A DNA stretch of 29,655 nt from positions 1-29,655 of the forward strand of contig JBJMJY010000010.1 in assembly GCA_045806105.1 (NCBI GenBank), written 5' to 3'. The notes under the pieces were generated by a model that saw nothing but the letters and a program-made list of their open reading frames with translations, was not told the origin of the DNA and searched no databases. The stretch is from AC-32 sp045806105. Its GTDB lineage: Bacteria > Actinomycetota > Thermoleophilia > Gaiellales > Gaiellaceae. This document shows positions 21,557 to 28,265 of this stretch, piece after piece (position 1 is the first letter of the stretch; every line of letters starts with the position of its first letter). The position numbers and the translations under genes are program-made.

Positions 21557-22921
21557 GTGGCACAGGTCGAGAGCAAGCCGAGGGCGACGAGCGATCCGGA
21601 GGCGCGGAGCCGCGTGCTGGAGCGGATCCGAGACGAGCAGATCGAGTTCCTGCTCCTCTGGTTCACGGACATCGAGGGACACCTGAAGAGCTTCGCGGTC
21701 ACGCCGAGCGAGATCGAGGCCGCACTCGACGACGGGATGGGCTTCGACGGCTCGTCGATCACGGGCTTCAACGCGATCGAGGAGTCGGACATGGTCGCGA
21801 TCCCCGACCCCGAGACCTTCACGCCGATGCCGTGGAAGGAGGGCGAGACGAAGGTCGCGCGGATGATCTGCGACGTCGTCACCCCGGACGGGCGGCCGTA
21901 CGAGGGCGACCCGCGTTACGTCCTCCGCCGCGCGCTGGAGCGGATGAGCGAGCTCGGCTTCGACACCTTCAACGTCGGGCCGGAGCTCGAGTACTTCCTC
22001 TTCAAGGACGACCACGGGACCGAGACCCTCGACGAGGGCGGCTACTTCGCCATGACGACGATGGACGCCGCGAGCGAGCTGCGCCAGGAGACCGTGCGCG
22101 CGCTCGAGTCGGTCGGGATCCCGATCGAGTATGTCCACCACGAGGTCGGGCCGTCGCAGCACGAGATCGACATGCGCTTCGCGCCCGCGCTGACGATGGC
22201 CGACCACACCGTGACCTACCGGCTGATCGTGAAGGAGATCGCCAAGAAGGCCGGCTACCACGCGACCTTCATGCCGAAGCCGATCTTCGGCGAGAACGGC
22301 TCCGGGATGCATACGCACATGTCGCTCTTCACCGACGGGCGCAACCAGTTCTTCGACGAGGCCGATCAGCGGCACCTTTCGGACACGGGCAAGGCGTTCA
22401 TCGCCGGGCAGCTGCGGCACGCCCGCGAGATCTCCGCCGTCTTCGCGCAGTGGGTGAACTCGTACAAGCGGCTCGTGCCGGGCTACGAGGCGCCGGTCTA
22501 CGTCGCCTGGTCGCAGCGCAACCGCTCCGCGCTGATCCGGATTCCGCTCTACAAGCCGGGCTCCGAGCAGGCGACGCGGGCGGAGATCCGCTGCCCTGAC
22601 CCGGCCTGCAACCCGTACCTGACCTTCGCGGCGCTGCTGCACGCGGGCCTCGAGGGGATCGAGCGCGGCTACGAGCTCGAGGAGCCGATGGACTCGAACC
22701 TCTACCACCTCTCGCCGGCGGAGCGGGACGAGCGCGGAATCGTGGCGCTTCCCGGAACGCTGGGCGAGGCGGTCGAGGAGCTCGCCTCCTCCGAGCTGAT
22801 GAGGCGGGCGCTGGGGGACCACATCCACGAGCGCTACGTCGAGATCAAGCGCAAGGAGTGGGACGACTACCGGATCCAGCTCACCCAGTGGGAGCTGGAC
22901 AAGTACCTACCGGTGCTCTAG
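21557..22921 (+). CDS. glnA2: Second type I glutamine synthetase (GlnA2-like)
   Basis: 454-residue GSI with FDGSSITGFNAIEESDM, ELEYFLFK, HHEVGPSQHEIDMRF, NGSGMHTHMSLF and AWSQRNRSALIRIP. The catalytic and Arg/Glu substrate residues are in place. It is shorter than GlnA1 and resembles the GlnA2/GSI-alpha group (RDEQIEFLLLWFTDIEGHLKSFAV). A Tyr is present in MDSNLYHLSP, but this group is not known to be adenylylated. The actinobacterial relatives include true glutamine synthetases and gamma-glutamylpolyamine synthetases, and the substrate here cannot be decided. The GTG start is fixed by GGGAGGA 6 nt upstream; a TTG eight codons earlier, inside the U-tract, is unlikely. Confidence 0.94.
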   Translation: MAQVESKPRATSDPEARSRVLERIRDEQIEFLLLWFTDIEGHLKSFAVTPSEIEAALDDGMGFDGSSITGFNAIEESDMVAIPDPETFTPMPWKEGETKVARMICDVVTPDGRPYEGDPRYVLRRALERMSELGFDTFNVGPELEYFLFKDDHGTETLDEGGYFAMTTMDAASELRQETVRALESVGIPIEYVHHEVGPSQHEIDMRFAPALTMADHTVTYRLIVKEIAKKAGYHATFMPKPIFGENGSGMHTHMSLFTDGRNQFFDEADQRHLSDTGKAFIAGQLRHAREISAVFAQWVNSYKRLVPGYEAPVYVAWSQRNRSALIRIPLYKPGSEQATRAEIRCPDPACNPYLTFAALLHAGLEGIERGYELEEPMDSNLYHLSPAERDERGIVALPGTLGEAVEELASSELMRRALGDHIHERYVEIKRKEWDDYRIQLTQWELDKYLPVL

Positions 22922-22997
22922 ACAGGCGGGGCGCCGGAGGCGCATACTGCCTGCAGGGTTGCGGCGCTAGGCGAGCGCTGCACCTCAACTGACGGCC

Positions 22998-23027
22998 GAT
23001 CGCGGGCTCCCTCGGGGGCCCGTGGTC
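22998..23027 (+). terminator. GC-rich hairpin downstream of glnA2
   Basis: CGGGCTCC (23003-23010) pairs with GGGGCCCG (23015-23022) through a 4-nt loop, and the stem extends outward through G-T wobbles to about 13 bp. It lies 77 nt after the stop with no strong U-tract. The gap 22922-23136 has no gene that I can support. Confidence 0.4.
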
Positions 23028-23101
23028 GTTCTGGGGCTGCCCTGCGCGAGCGACTGCGTGCGATCGGAGCCGGAGCGAAGCGACCCTTCAGGGATTTGCG
23101 C

Positions 23102-23126
23102 GATGTCCGGGCTCTGCCCGGACATC
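23102..23126. terminator. Perfect 11-bp hairpin between convergent genes
   Basis: GATGTCCGGGC and GCCCGGACATC pair perfectly around TCT. It lies 10 nt beyond the stop of the PRC-barrel gene on the minus strand and about 180 nt beyond glnA2 on the plus strand, so it may serve both. There is no U-tract. It shares a TGTCCGG-type arm with the repeat upstream of glnB. Confidence 0.5.
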
Positions 23127-23136
23127 TTGCGGGTAA

Positions 23137-23388
23137 TTAGAGAAACTTGCGGATCTGCTCGCGCACGACGCTGAGGCCGATCACCCGGGAGCCGGTGTCG
23201 ATCTCGCCGATCGTGTCGGCCGGCACGAGCCGGCGGCCGCGCATGAACCCGGCGCGAACGGCGAGGGCATCCGGGACGTCGGGCTGGGAGCCGTACATCG
23301 GCGACTCGACCCGGCCGATCACGCGGCCCCGCACGTCTGCCACCAGGAAGCCCTTGACGCTCCGCAGATCCAGTTCGAGTGCGCTCAT
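23137..23388 (-). CDS. Small PRC-barrel domain protein
   Basis: 83 residues: SVKGFLVADVRGRVIGRVESP, a short variable loop, then RRLVPADTIGEIDTGSRVIGLSV, the two halves of a PRC barrel. PRC-barrel proteins bind protein or RNA partners (RimM, photosynthetic reaction centre H), and stand-alone forms have no assigned role. The ATG start is supported by the match to the domain and by TAACGT (23398-23403, minus strand) 9 nt upstream, suggesting a leaderless transcript. Possible surface or RNA-associated role; none demonstrated. Confidence 0.75.
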   Translation of the reverse strand: MSALELDLRSVKGFLVADVRGRVIGRVESPMYGSQPDVPDALAVRAGFMRGRRLVPADTIGEIDTGSRVIGLSVVREQIRKFL

Positions 23389-23397
23389 TCGCTGAGG

Positions 23398-23403
23398 ACG
23401 TTA
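23398..23403 (-). promoter_or_regulatory. Possible -10 box (TAACGT) for the PRC-barrel gene
   Basis: Minus-strand TAACGT matches TAnnnT, 9 nt before the ATG, with no Shine-Dalgarno between. The gap 23389-23485 also carries the opposite promoter. Confidence 0.3.
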
Positions 23404-23472
23404 TTCCCGCCGTTTGAAGATTCTCCGCCTGCCGCAGTAAGGAGTTTGTTAAGGGCGTCGGACGACGCCGCC

Positions 23473-23478
23473 TAGAAT
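23473..23478 (+). promoter_or_regulatory. Leaderless-type -10 box (TAGAAT)
   Basis: TAGAAT is followed after 7 nt by the GTG of the sensor kinase with no ribosome binding site between. A short inverted repeat, GGCGTC/GACGCC around GGAC (23454-23469), sits directly before it and could be a regulator site. Confidence 0.5.
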
Positions 23479-23485
23479 CGAGGCC

Positions 23486-24889
23486 GTGGACGCGACCGCC
23501 CGGCACCTGCGGCTCCTGACCGAGACGATCGCCGCCGTCAACTCGACCCTCGACCTCGAGGAGGTGCTCGCGCTCGTCGCGAGCAAGGTGGCCGAGGCGC
23601 TGGAGGCGGACGCCTGCTTCGTCTACCTCTACGACGAGCGGGGCGACGAGCTCGTCCTCCGCGCGACGCACGGCACCCGCGTCGAGGAGATGACCCGGCG
23701 GCCGCGGATGCGGCCCGGCGAAGGGATCACCGGCACCGCGGCGGCCGAACGCGCGCCGATCGCGATCGCCGCGCGCGCCCATCTCGACCCACGCTTCAAG
23801 CTCTTCCCGAACCTGCCGGAGGACGAGTACGAGTCGATCCTGGCCGTCCCCATCCTCGCGAGGCAGAAGCTCGAGGGAGCGCTCAACGTCCGCACCCGCG
23901 AGCCGCGCCAGCACAGCGAGGCCGAAGTCGACCTCCTCGTCGCGATCGCGTCGCAGGTCGCGCAGACGATCCAGCACGCGCGCCTGTACGCGGACGCGCA
24001 GCGCCGCGTCCACGAGCTGGAGGCGCTGGCGCGGATCTCGGAGGCCGTCTCCGAGTCGCTCTACCTCGAGGAGTCGCTGGAGGCGATCGTGAAGACGACG
24101 ATCGCGGCCGTCGACGCGACGGGCGCGGCGCTCGTGCTGGAGGACGGCGAGATCGCCTGGCCCGAGGGCCGCGCCGGCGCCTACAACGTGCGCCTGCCGC
24201 TGCGGTGGAAGCGTCGCCAGATCGGCGAGCTCGTCTGCGACCGGGACACGGCGTTCTCCGACGAGGACAGGCAGCTGCTCGAGGCGATCGCCCACCACGC
24301 GGCCGTCGCGCTCGAGCACGGGCGGGCCGTGATGCGCGGCGTGCTCGCCCAGGAGATCCACCACCGGGTCAAGAACAACCTCCAGACGGTCGCATCCCTG
24401 CTCCGCCTGCAGGCGCGCGCGCCCGAGGTCGACCCGCGCCGGGCTCTCACCGACTCGGTCAACCGGATCCTCGCGATCGCAGCCGTGCACGAGGTGCTGA
24501 CCGAGCACCGCGAGGACGACGTCGACCTCGCGGAGCTGATCGAGCGGCTGCGGGCGATGCTCGTCCAGGGACTCGTCGCCGGGAAGGCAGTGGAGGCGCA
24601 GCTGGAGCCCGTCTCGCTCGCGGGCGACCGGGCGACCGCGCTCGCGCTCGTCTTCAGCGAGCTCTTCCAGAACGCGCTCGAGCACGGCGGCGGCACCGTC
24701 AGGATCGAGCTGACGCGGCGTGGCGACGAGGTCGCGCTTGCGGTCTCCGACGAGGGCCGGGGCATGAACGGCAGCGGCGACGGCACCGGGCTCTCGATCG
24801 TCAGGGCGCTCGTGCGCGAGGAGCTTCAGGGCACGCTCGAGCTGACGAGCGAGCCGGGACTCCGCGCCGAGGTGCTCTTTCCCTCATGA
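23486..24889 (+). CDS. pdtaS: GAF-domain HisKA_2 sensor histidine kinase (PdtaS-like)
   Basis: Cytosolic sensor kinase, 467 residues, no membrane helix. The N-terminal GAF domain (about 1-165) starts LTETIAAVNSTLDLEEVLALVASKVAEAL. A second, shorter GAF-like segment (about 175-280) follows. The HisKA_2 phospho-acceptor box EIHHRVKNNLQTVASLLRLQA has His292/His293; the ATPase domain shows FSELFQNALEHG (N box) and DEGRGMNGSGDGTGLSIV (G boxes). The first GAF ligand is unknown. The GTG start fits leaderless translation. It overlaps the response-regulator gene by ATGA, so it is a cognate pair like mycobacterial PdtaS/PdtaR. Confidence 0.92.
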   Translation: MDATARHLRLLTETIAAVNSTLDLEEVLALVASKVAEALEADACFVYLYDERGDELVLRATHGTRVEEMTRRPRMRPGEGITGTAAAERAPIAIAARAHLDPRFKLFPNLPEDEYESILAVPILARQKLEGALNVRTREPRQHSEAEVDLLVAIASQVAQTIQHARLYADAQRRVHELEALARISEAVSESLYLEESLEAIVKTTIAAVDATGAALVLEDGEIAWPEGRAGAYNVRLPLRWKRRQIGELVCDRDTAFSDEDRQLLEAIAHHAAVALEHGRAVMRGVLAQEIHHRVKNNLQTVASLLRLQARAPEVDPRRALTDSVNRILAIAAVHEVLTEHREDDVDLAELIERLRAMLVQGLVAGKAVEAQLEPVSLAGDRATALALVFSELFQNALEHGGGTVRIELTRRGDEVALAVSDEGRGMNGSGDGTGLSIVRALVREELQGTLELTSEPGLRAEVLFPS

Positions 24890-25455
24890 GGCTCCTGATC
24901 GCGGAGGACGAGACGATCATCCGGATGGACCTGCGGTCGCTGCTCGAGAGCGCGGGCTTCGAGGTCTGCGCGGAGGCGCGGGACGGCGAGGAGGCCGTCG
25001 AGCTCGCGCGGAAGGAGCTCCCCGACCTGGCCGTGCTCGACGTGAAGATGCCGCGGCTGGACGGGATCGAGGCGGCGAAGCGGATCCTCGAGGAGCGGCC
25101 GATCCCGATCGTGATGGTGACGGCCTACGGCGAGCGGGAGATCGTCGCGCGCGCCGTCGAGGCCGGAGTCTTCGGCTACCTCGTGAAGCCGTTCCGCGAG
25201 AGCGACCTGCTGCCGGCGATCGAGACCGCGCGGGCACGTCACGAGGAGCTGGCGGCGCTGCGCGAGGAGGCGGACTCGCTGGCCGACGCGCTGGCGGCGC
25301 GGAAGGCGATCGAGCGGGCCAAGGGGCTGCTGATGGCGAAGGAGGGCCTGTCCGAGCAGGACGCCTTCGCGCGGCTGCGGAAGGCGAGCCAGGTCTCCGG
25401 CAAGCCGCTGAAGGTCGTCGCGGAGGCGGTCGTCGCGGCGCTGGACGCCGGCTAG
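24886..25455 (+). CDS. pdtaR: ANTAR-domain response regulator (PdtaR-like)
   Basis: Receiver domain with acidic pocket Glu7-Asp8, phosphorylation site Asp52 (AVLDVKMP), Thr79 and Lys101 (LVKPF), then a coiled linker and a C-terminal ANTAR domain (about 137-185: AARKAIERAKGLLMAKEGLSEQDAFARLRKASQ). ANTAR binds paired RNA hairpins overlapping terminators and relieves termination. The 189-residue length matches Rv1626 (about 205). It overlaps the kinase gene by ATGA and the convergent DUF4349 gene by 4 bp. Targets are not proven here; the terminator-bearing leader of glnA2 nearby is a candidate, but its loop does not match the known hexaloop consensus. Confidence 0.93.
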   Translation: MRLLIAEDETIIRMDLRSLLESAGFEVCAEARDGEEAVELARKELPDLAVLDVKMPRLDGIEAAKRILEERPIPIVMVTAYGEREIVARAVEAGVFGYLVKPFRESDLLPAIETARARHEELAALREEADSLADALAARKAIERAKGLLMAKEGLSEQDAFARLRKASQVSGKPLKVVAEAVVAALDAG

Positions 25456-26507
25456 TTCTGCTCGAGCAGCCGGGTCTCGACCTGGCGCCGCCTGAGCCGC
25501 AGCGCCAGCCAGATCAGGAACCCGACGAGCACGAACGGCCCGGCGACGACGACGGCGTAGAGGAGCGCGACGGCCTCCCACTCGAGCACGTCCTTGATCC
25601 CGTCGAGGCGACCGCCGCCGACCGGCGTCGCCTGGATCTCCTCGGTCGTGAGCGTGACGTACACGGTCGACGTCGCGGCGTCGACCCGCGTCGCCTTCAT
25701 CGCCTCGCGGAGCCCTGTCAGCTTCTGGCGAGCCGCGACGAGGCGCGACTGCAGGACGACGCGGTTCTCCGGCGAGAGGGTCGGGCTCTCGAGCTGCGTC
25801 AGGATCTGCGCGATCCGGCGCTGGGTTTGCTCGATCTGCGTCTGGAGGCTGTCGGCCTGCTGCTGGAGGTCGTCGATCCCGTAGCGCTGGCCGAGGATCG
25901 TGCCGAGCTGCGACAGCTCGGCGAGCGCGCTCTCGACCTGCGCCGTCGGGATCCGCAGCGTGATCTGAGCGGTCCCGACCCCTGCCGACGGCGCGTCGTA
26001 CTGCAGCGCTGCCACGCTGCCGTCGTGGCTGCGCGCGATCTGCTGCGCCCGCTTGGTCGCATCGGACAGGGCGTCGACGTCGTCGACGCGGAGGCCGAGC
26101 TCGGCCTCGAACCGCTGCAGCTGACCGGGTGCCGGCGCGACGCCGGATCCGCCTGCGGAGCTTTTGGCGGCCGGAGCCAATGCGCGCGAGGTCGGCGGCG
26201 CCGCGGTCTCCGGCTGCGACGTGGCGGAATCGAACGTCTGCAGCTGCGTGGCCGACTCGCGCGCCGCAGATCCGTCGCTGCCGACGTCGCCGCGGGTGAG
26301 CCCGATCACTCCCGCCGCGACGAGCGCCACGACGATCGTCGCCGGGGCGACGAGCACGAGCCGCCGCCAGCCCCACGTGAACCGGAGCCTGTCGAGCAAC
26401 GGCTCGTGGACGGGCTCCTCAGCGGAGAGCGCCCGCACGCGCTCGCGCAGCTCGGCCGGGGTCTCGGGCCGCGCGGCTCGGAGCTCGTGCAGCAGCGTCT
26501 CAGACAT
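25452..26507 (-). CDS. DUF4349 membrane protein, putative anti-sigma partner
   Basis: 351 residues: short cytoplasmic N-terminus (MSETLLHELRAARPETPAELRERV), first membrane helix (about 50-70), a low-complexity Ser/Ala linker, and an extracytoplasmic DUF4349 region (about 130-305) with LGLRVDDVDALSDATKRA, RIPTAQVESALAEL, a coiled coil (DDLQQQADSLQTQIEQTQRRIAQILTQL read as one run) and a C-terminal membrane helix (about 313-339). No zinc-binding HxxxCxxC anti-sigma motif is visible in the N-terminus. It begins inside the sigma gene (8-bp overlap), so co-expression with the ECF factor is clear. A sensing or anti-sigma role is inferred from that coupling. Confidence 0.85.
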   Translation of the reverse strand: MSETLLHELRAARPETPAELRERVRALSAEEPVHEPLLDRLRFTWGWRRLVLVAPATIVVALVAAGVIGLTRGDVGSDGSAARESATQLQTFDSATSQPETAAPPTSRALAPAAKSSAGGSGVAPAPGQLQRFEAELGLRVDDVDALSDATKRAQQIARSHDGSVAALQYDAPSAGVGTAQITLRIPTAQVESALAELSQLGTILGQRYGIDDLQQQADSLQTQIEQTQRRIAQILTQLESPTLSPENRVVLQSRLVAARQKLTGLREAMKATRVDAATSTVYVTLTTEEIQATPVGGGRLDGIKDVLEWEAVALLYAVVVAGPFVLVGFLIWLALRLRRRQVETRLLEQN

Positions 26508-27009
26508 GGATGCTCACCTTCTCCTCGAGCTTCTTCAGGGACCTCGACAGGCGGGTCGAGATCGCCGTCGGGCTGATTCCGAGCACGCGCGCCGCCTCGT
26601 CGCCGTCGAGCTCGAGCAGGACGCGGAGCGCGATCACCTCGCGTTCGGCGGCGCTGAGTTCGCGCAGCGCCGCCTCGAGCTCGGGCGAGAGGCCTTCGAC
26701 GAAGGCGAGGTCGACGCGATCCGGCAGTGCCGCCCGCTCCTCCCGCCGGCGCCGCCGCTCCTCCGCCCGGAACCAGTCCAGGGCCGTCGTCCGCGCGATC
26801 TGGCAGAGCCAGGTGCGCGCGCTGCCGCGACTCGCGTCGAAGCGGCGCCACGCCTTCAGCGCCTTCTCGAACGTATCCGCCGTCAGGTCCTCGGCGACCG
26901 AGCGGTCGCGGGTCAGGTAGACGAGATAGGCGTACACGTCGTCGAGATGCTCCTCTGCGGTCGCGGCGAAGGACGTCGACCGAGCCGGTTCCCTGCGCGG
27001 AAGCGTCAT
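26500..27009 (-). CDS. ECF-family RNA polymerase sigma factor
   Basis: Small sigma70-family factor, 169 residues from this ATG. Region 2 (about 20-80) reads YAYLVYLTRDRSVAEDLTADTFEKALKAWRRF, with ARTWLCQIARTTALDWFR. Region 4 (about 115-165) reads LSAAEREVIALRVLLELDGDEAARVLGISPTAISTRLSRSL, a helix-turn-helix for -35 recognition. A basic linker (RRRRREERAAL) separates them. A GTG three codons earlier (27018) is an equally possible start; neither has a good ribosome binding site. It overlaps the DUF4349 gene by 8 bp, the usual arrangement of an ECF factor with its membrane regulator. Its target promoters cannot be told from this window. Confidence 0.9.
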   Translation of the reverse strand: MTLPRREPARSTSFAATAEEHLDDVYAYLVYLTRDRSVAEDLTADTFEKALKAWRRFDASRGSARTWLCQIARTTALDWFRAEERRRRREERAALPDRVDLAFVEGLSPELEAALRELSAAEREVIALRVLLELDGDEAARVLGISPTAISTRLSRSLKKLEEKVSIHV

Positions 27010-27060
27010 CGCCTGCACACGGTGTCTACGCCGCCGGACGGCGATCGGTCACCGCGGTTG

Positions 27061-27066
27061 TAGGGT
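27061..27066 (+). promoter_or_regulatory. Leaderless-type -10 box (TAGGGT)
   Basis: TAGGGT is followed after 8 nt by the ATG of the flavoprotein gene, with no Shine-Dalgarno. It lies in the 65-bp gap with the divergent sigma gene. Confidence 0.45.
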
Positions 27067-27074
27067 CGAACGCG

Positions 27075-28265
27075 ATGGAGCGCACGCGTGCAGCGGTGGT
27101 CGGCGGCGGCCAGGCCGGGCTCGCGGCGAGCCACGAGCTTGCGGCCCGTGGAGTCGAGCACGTCGTGCTCGAGCGGGGGCGCGTCGGGCAGGCGTGGCGC
27201 GACCGCTGGGACAGCTTCTGCCTCGTGACGCCGAACTGGACGGTGCAGCTGCCCGGCGGCGCGTACGACGGCCCGGATCCGGACGGGTTCATGCCCCGCG
27301 ACGAGATCGTCGCCTTCCTCGAGAGCTATGCCGCCGACGCGCCGGTGCGCGAGGGCGTGGACGTCGACGCCGTCGAGCGAGCGGGCGACGGCTTCGTCCT
27401 GCGCACGTCCGCCGGCGACCTCGCCGCCGAAGCCGTGGTCGTCGCGACCGGCACATATCGCCGCCCACACCTGCCGCCGGCGGCCGCACTGCTTCCCGAG
27501 AGCCTGCCGAGGCTCACAGCCGACGACTATCGCTCGCCTGCCGCGCTCCCGGAGGGCGGCGTGCTCGTGGTCGGCAGCGGCCAGTCGGGATGCCAGATCG
27601 CGCAGGAGCTGCACGAGGCGGGCCGAGAGGTCGTGCTCGCGTGCGGCCGCGCACCGTGGTCGCCGAGGCGCGTGGGCGACCGGGACTTCGTCTGGTGGCT
27701 CGTCCGGACGGGCTTCCTCGAGGCGCCGGCCGATTCGCTGCCCGGGCCGGAGGCGCGGCTGTTCGCAAACGTGCTGGCGACGGGCCGGGACGGCGGCCAA
27801 GACCTCCATCTACGTGTGCTCCGCGCGCTGGGCGTGAAGCTCGCCGGCCGCCTCGTCGGCGCCGCGGACGGCGTCGCCCGCTTCGCACCCGACCTGGGCG
27901 AGAGCGTGGCGTGGGGAGACGAGCGCTATCTGCAGCTGCGAGAGCTGTTCCGGAAGCACGGTCTCGACGCCGATCTCCCCGACCCCGAGCCGTTCGACGG
28001 CGGGGCGCCCGAGACCGTCGACCTCCGCGGCTTCGGCGCTGCGATCTTCACGACCGGCTTCCGCCCCGACTACGCCTCGTGGCTGCCCTGGCCGGAGGCA
28101 TTCGACCCGCAGGGATTCCCGCTCCAGACCGACGGCGAGAGCACGGCGGTGCCCGGTCTCTTCTTCCTCGGCACGCACTTCCTGCGAAAGCGGAAGTCCT
28201 CGCTCCTGCTCGGCGTCGGCGAGGACGCGACGATCGTCGCGGAGCGGATCGCCCTCTACGCCTGA
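27075..28265 (+). CDS. FAD/NAD(P)-binding oxidoreductase (FMO/CzcO-like)
   Basis: 396 residues. N-terminal FAD site GGGQAGLAASHELAARG, then GRVGQAWRDRWDSFCLVTPNWT (substrate/FAD region of the CzcO/YhdP-like flavoproteins), VVVATGTYRRP, a second dinucleotide fold GSGQSGCQIAQEL (NADP), and ATIVAERI near the end. It resembles bacterial flavin-dependent monooxygenases of the CzcO group. The FxGxxxH monooxygenase fingerprint is not evident, so the reaction (N-, S- or Baeyer-Villiger-type oxidation) is not decided. The ATG is preceded by a leaderless-type -10. It converges with the ABC-F gene, overlapping by 10 bp. Confidence 0.88.
   Translation: MERTRAAVVGGGQAGLAASHELAARGVEHVVLERGRVGQAWRDRWDSFCLVTPNWTVQLPGGAYDGPDPDGFMPRDEIVAFLESYAADAPVREGVDVDAVERAGDGFVLRTSAGDLAAEAVVVATGTYRRPHLPPAAALLPESLPRLTADDYRSPAALPEGGVLVVGSGQSGCQIAQELHEAGREVVLACGRAPWSPRRVGDRDFVWWLVRTGFLEAPADSLPGPEARLFANVLATGRDGGQDLHLRVLRALGVKLAGRLVGAADGVARFAPDLGESVAWGDERYLQLRELFRKHGLDADLPDPEPFDGGAPETVDLRGFGAAIFTTGFRPDYASWLPWPEAFDPQGFPLQTDGESTAVPGLFFLGTHFLRKRKSSLLLGVGEDATIVAERIALYA

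Noticed and set aside
22922..23136. tRNA or other RNA gene after glnA2
   Set aside because: No cloverleaf, TTCGA arm or anticodon loop can be drawn; only two hairpins are visible.
28256..28265. Sequencing error at convergent gene ends
   Set aside because: Both the flavoprotein and ABC-F reach normal C-termini; a short convergent overlap is the simpler reading and is also seen at 11986-11999.
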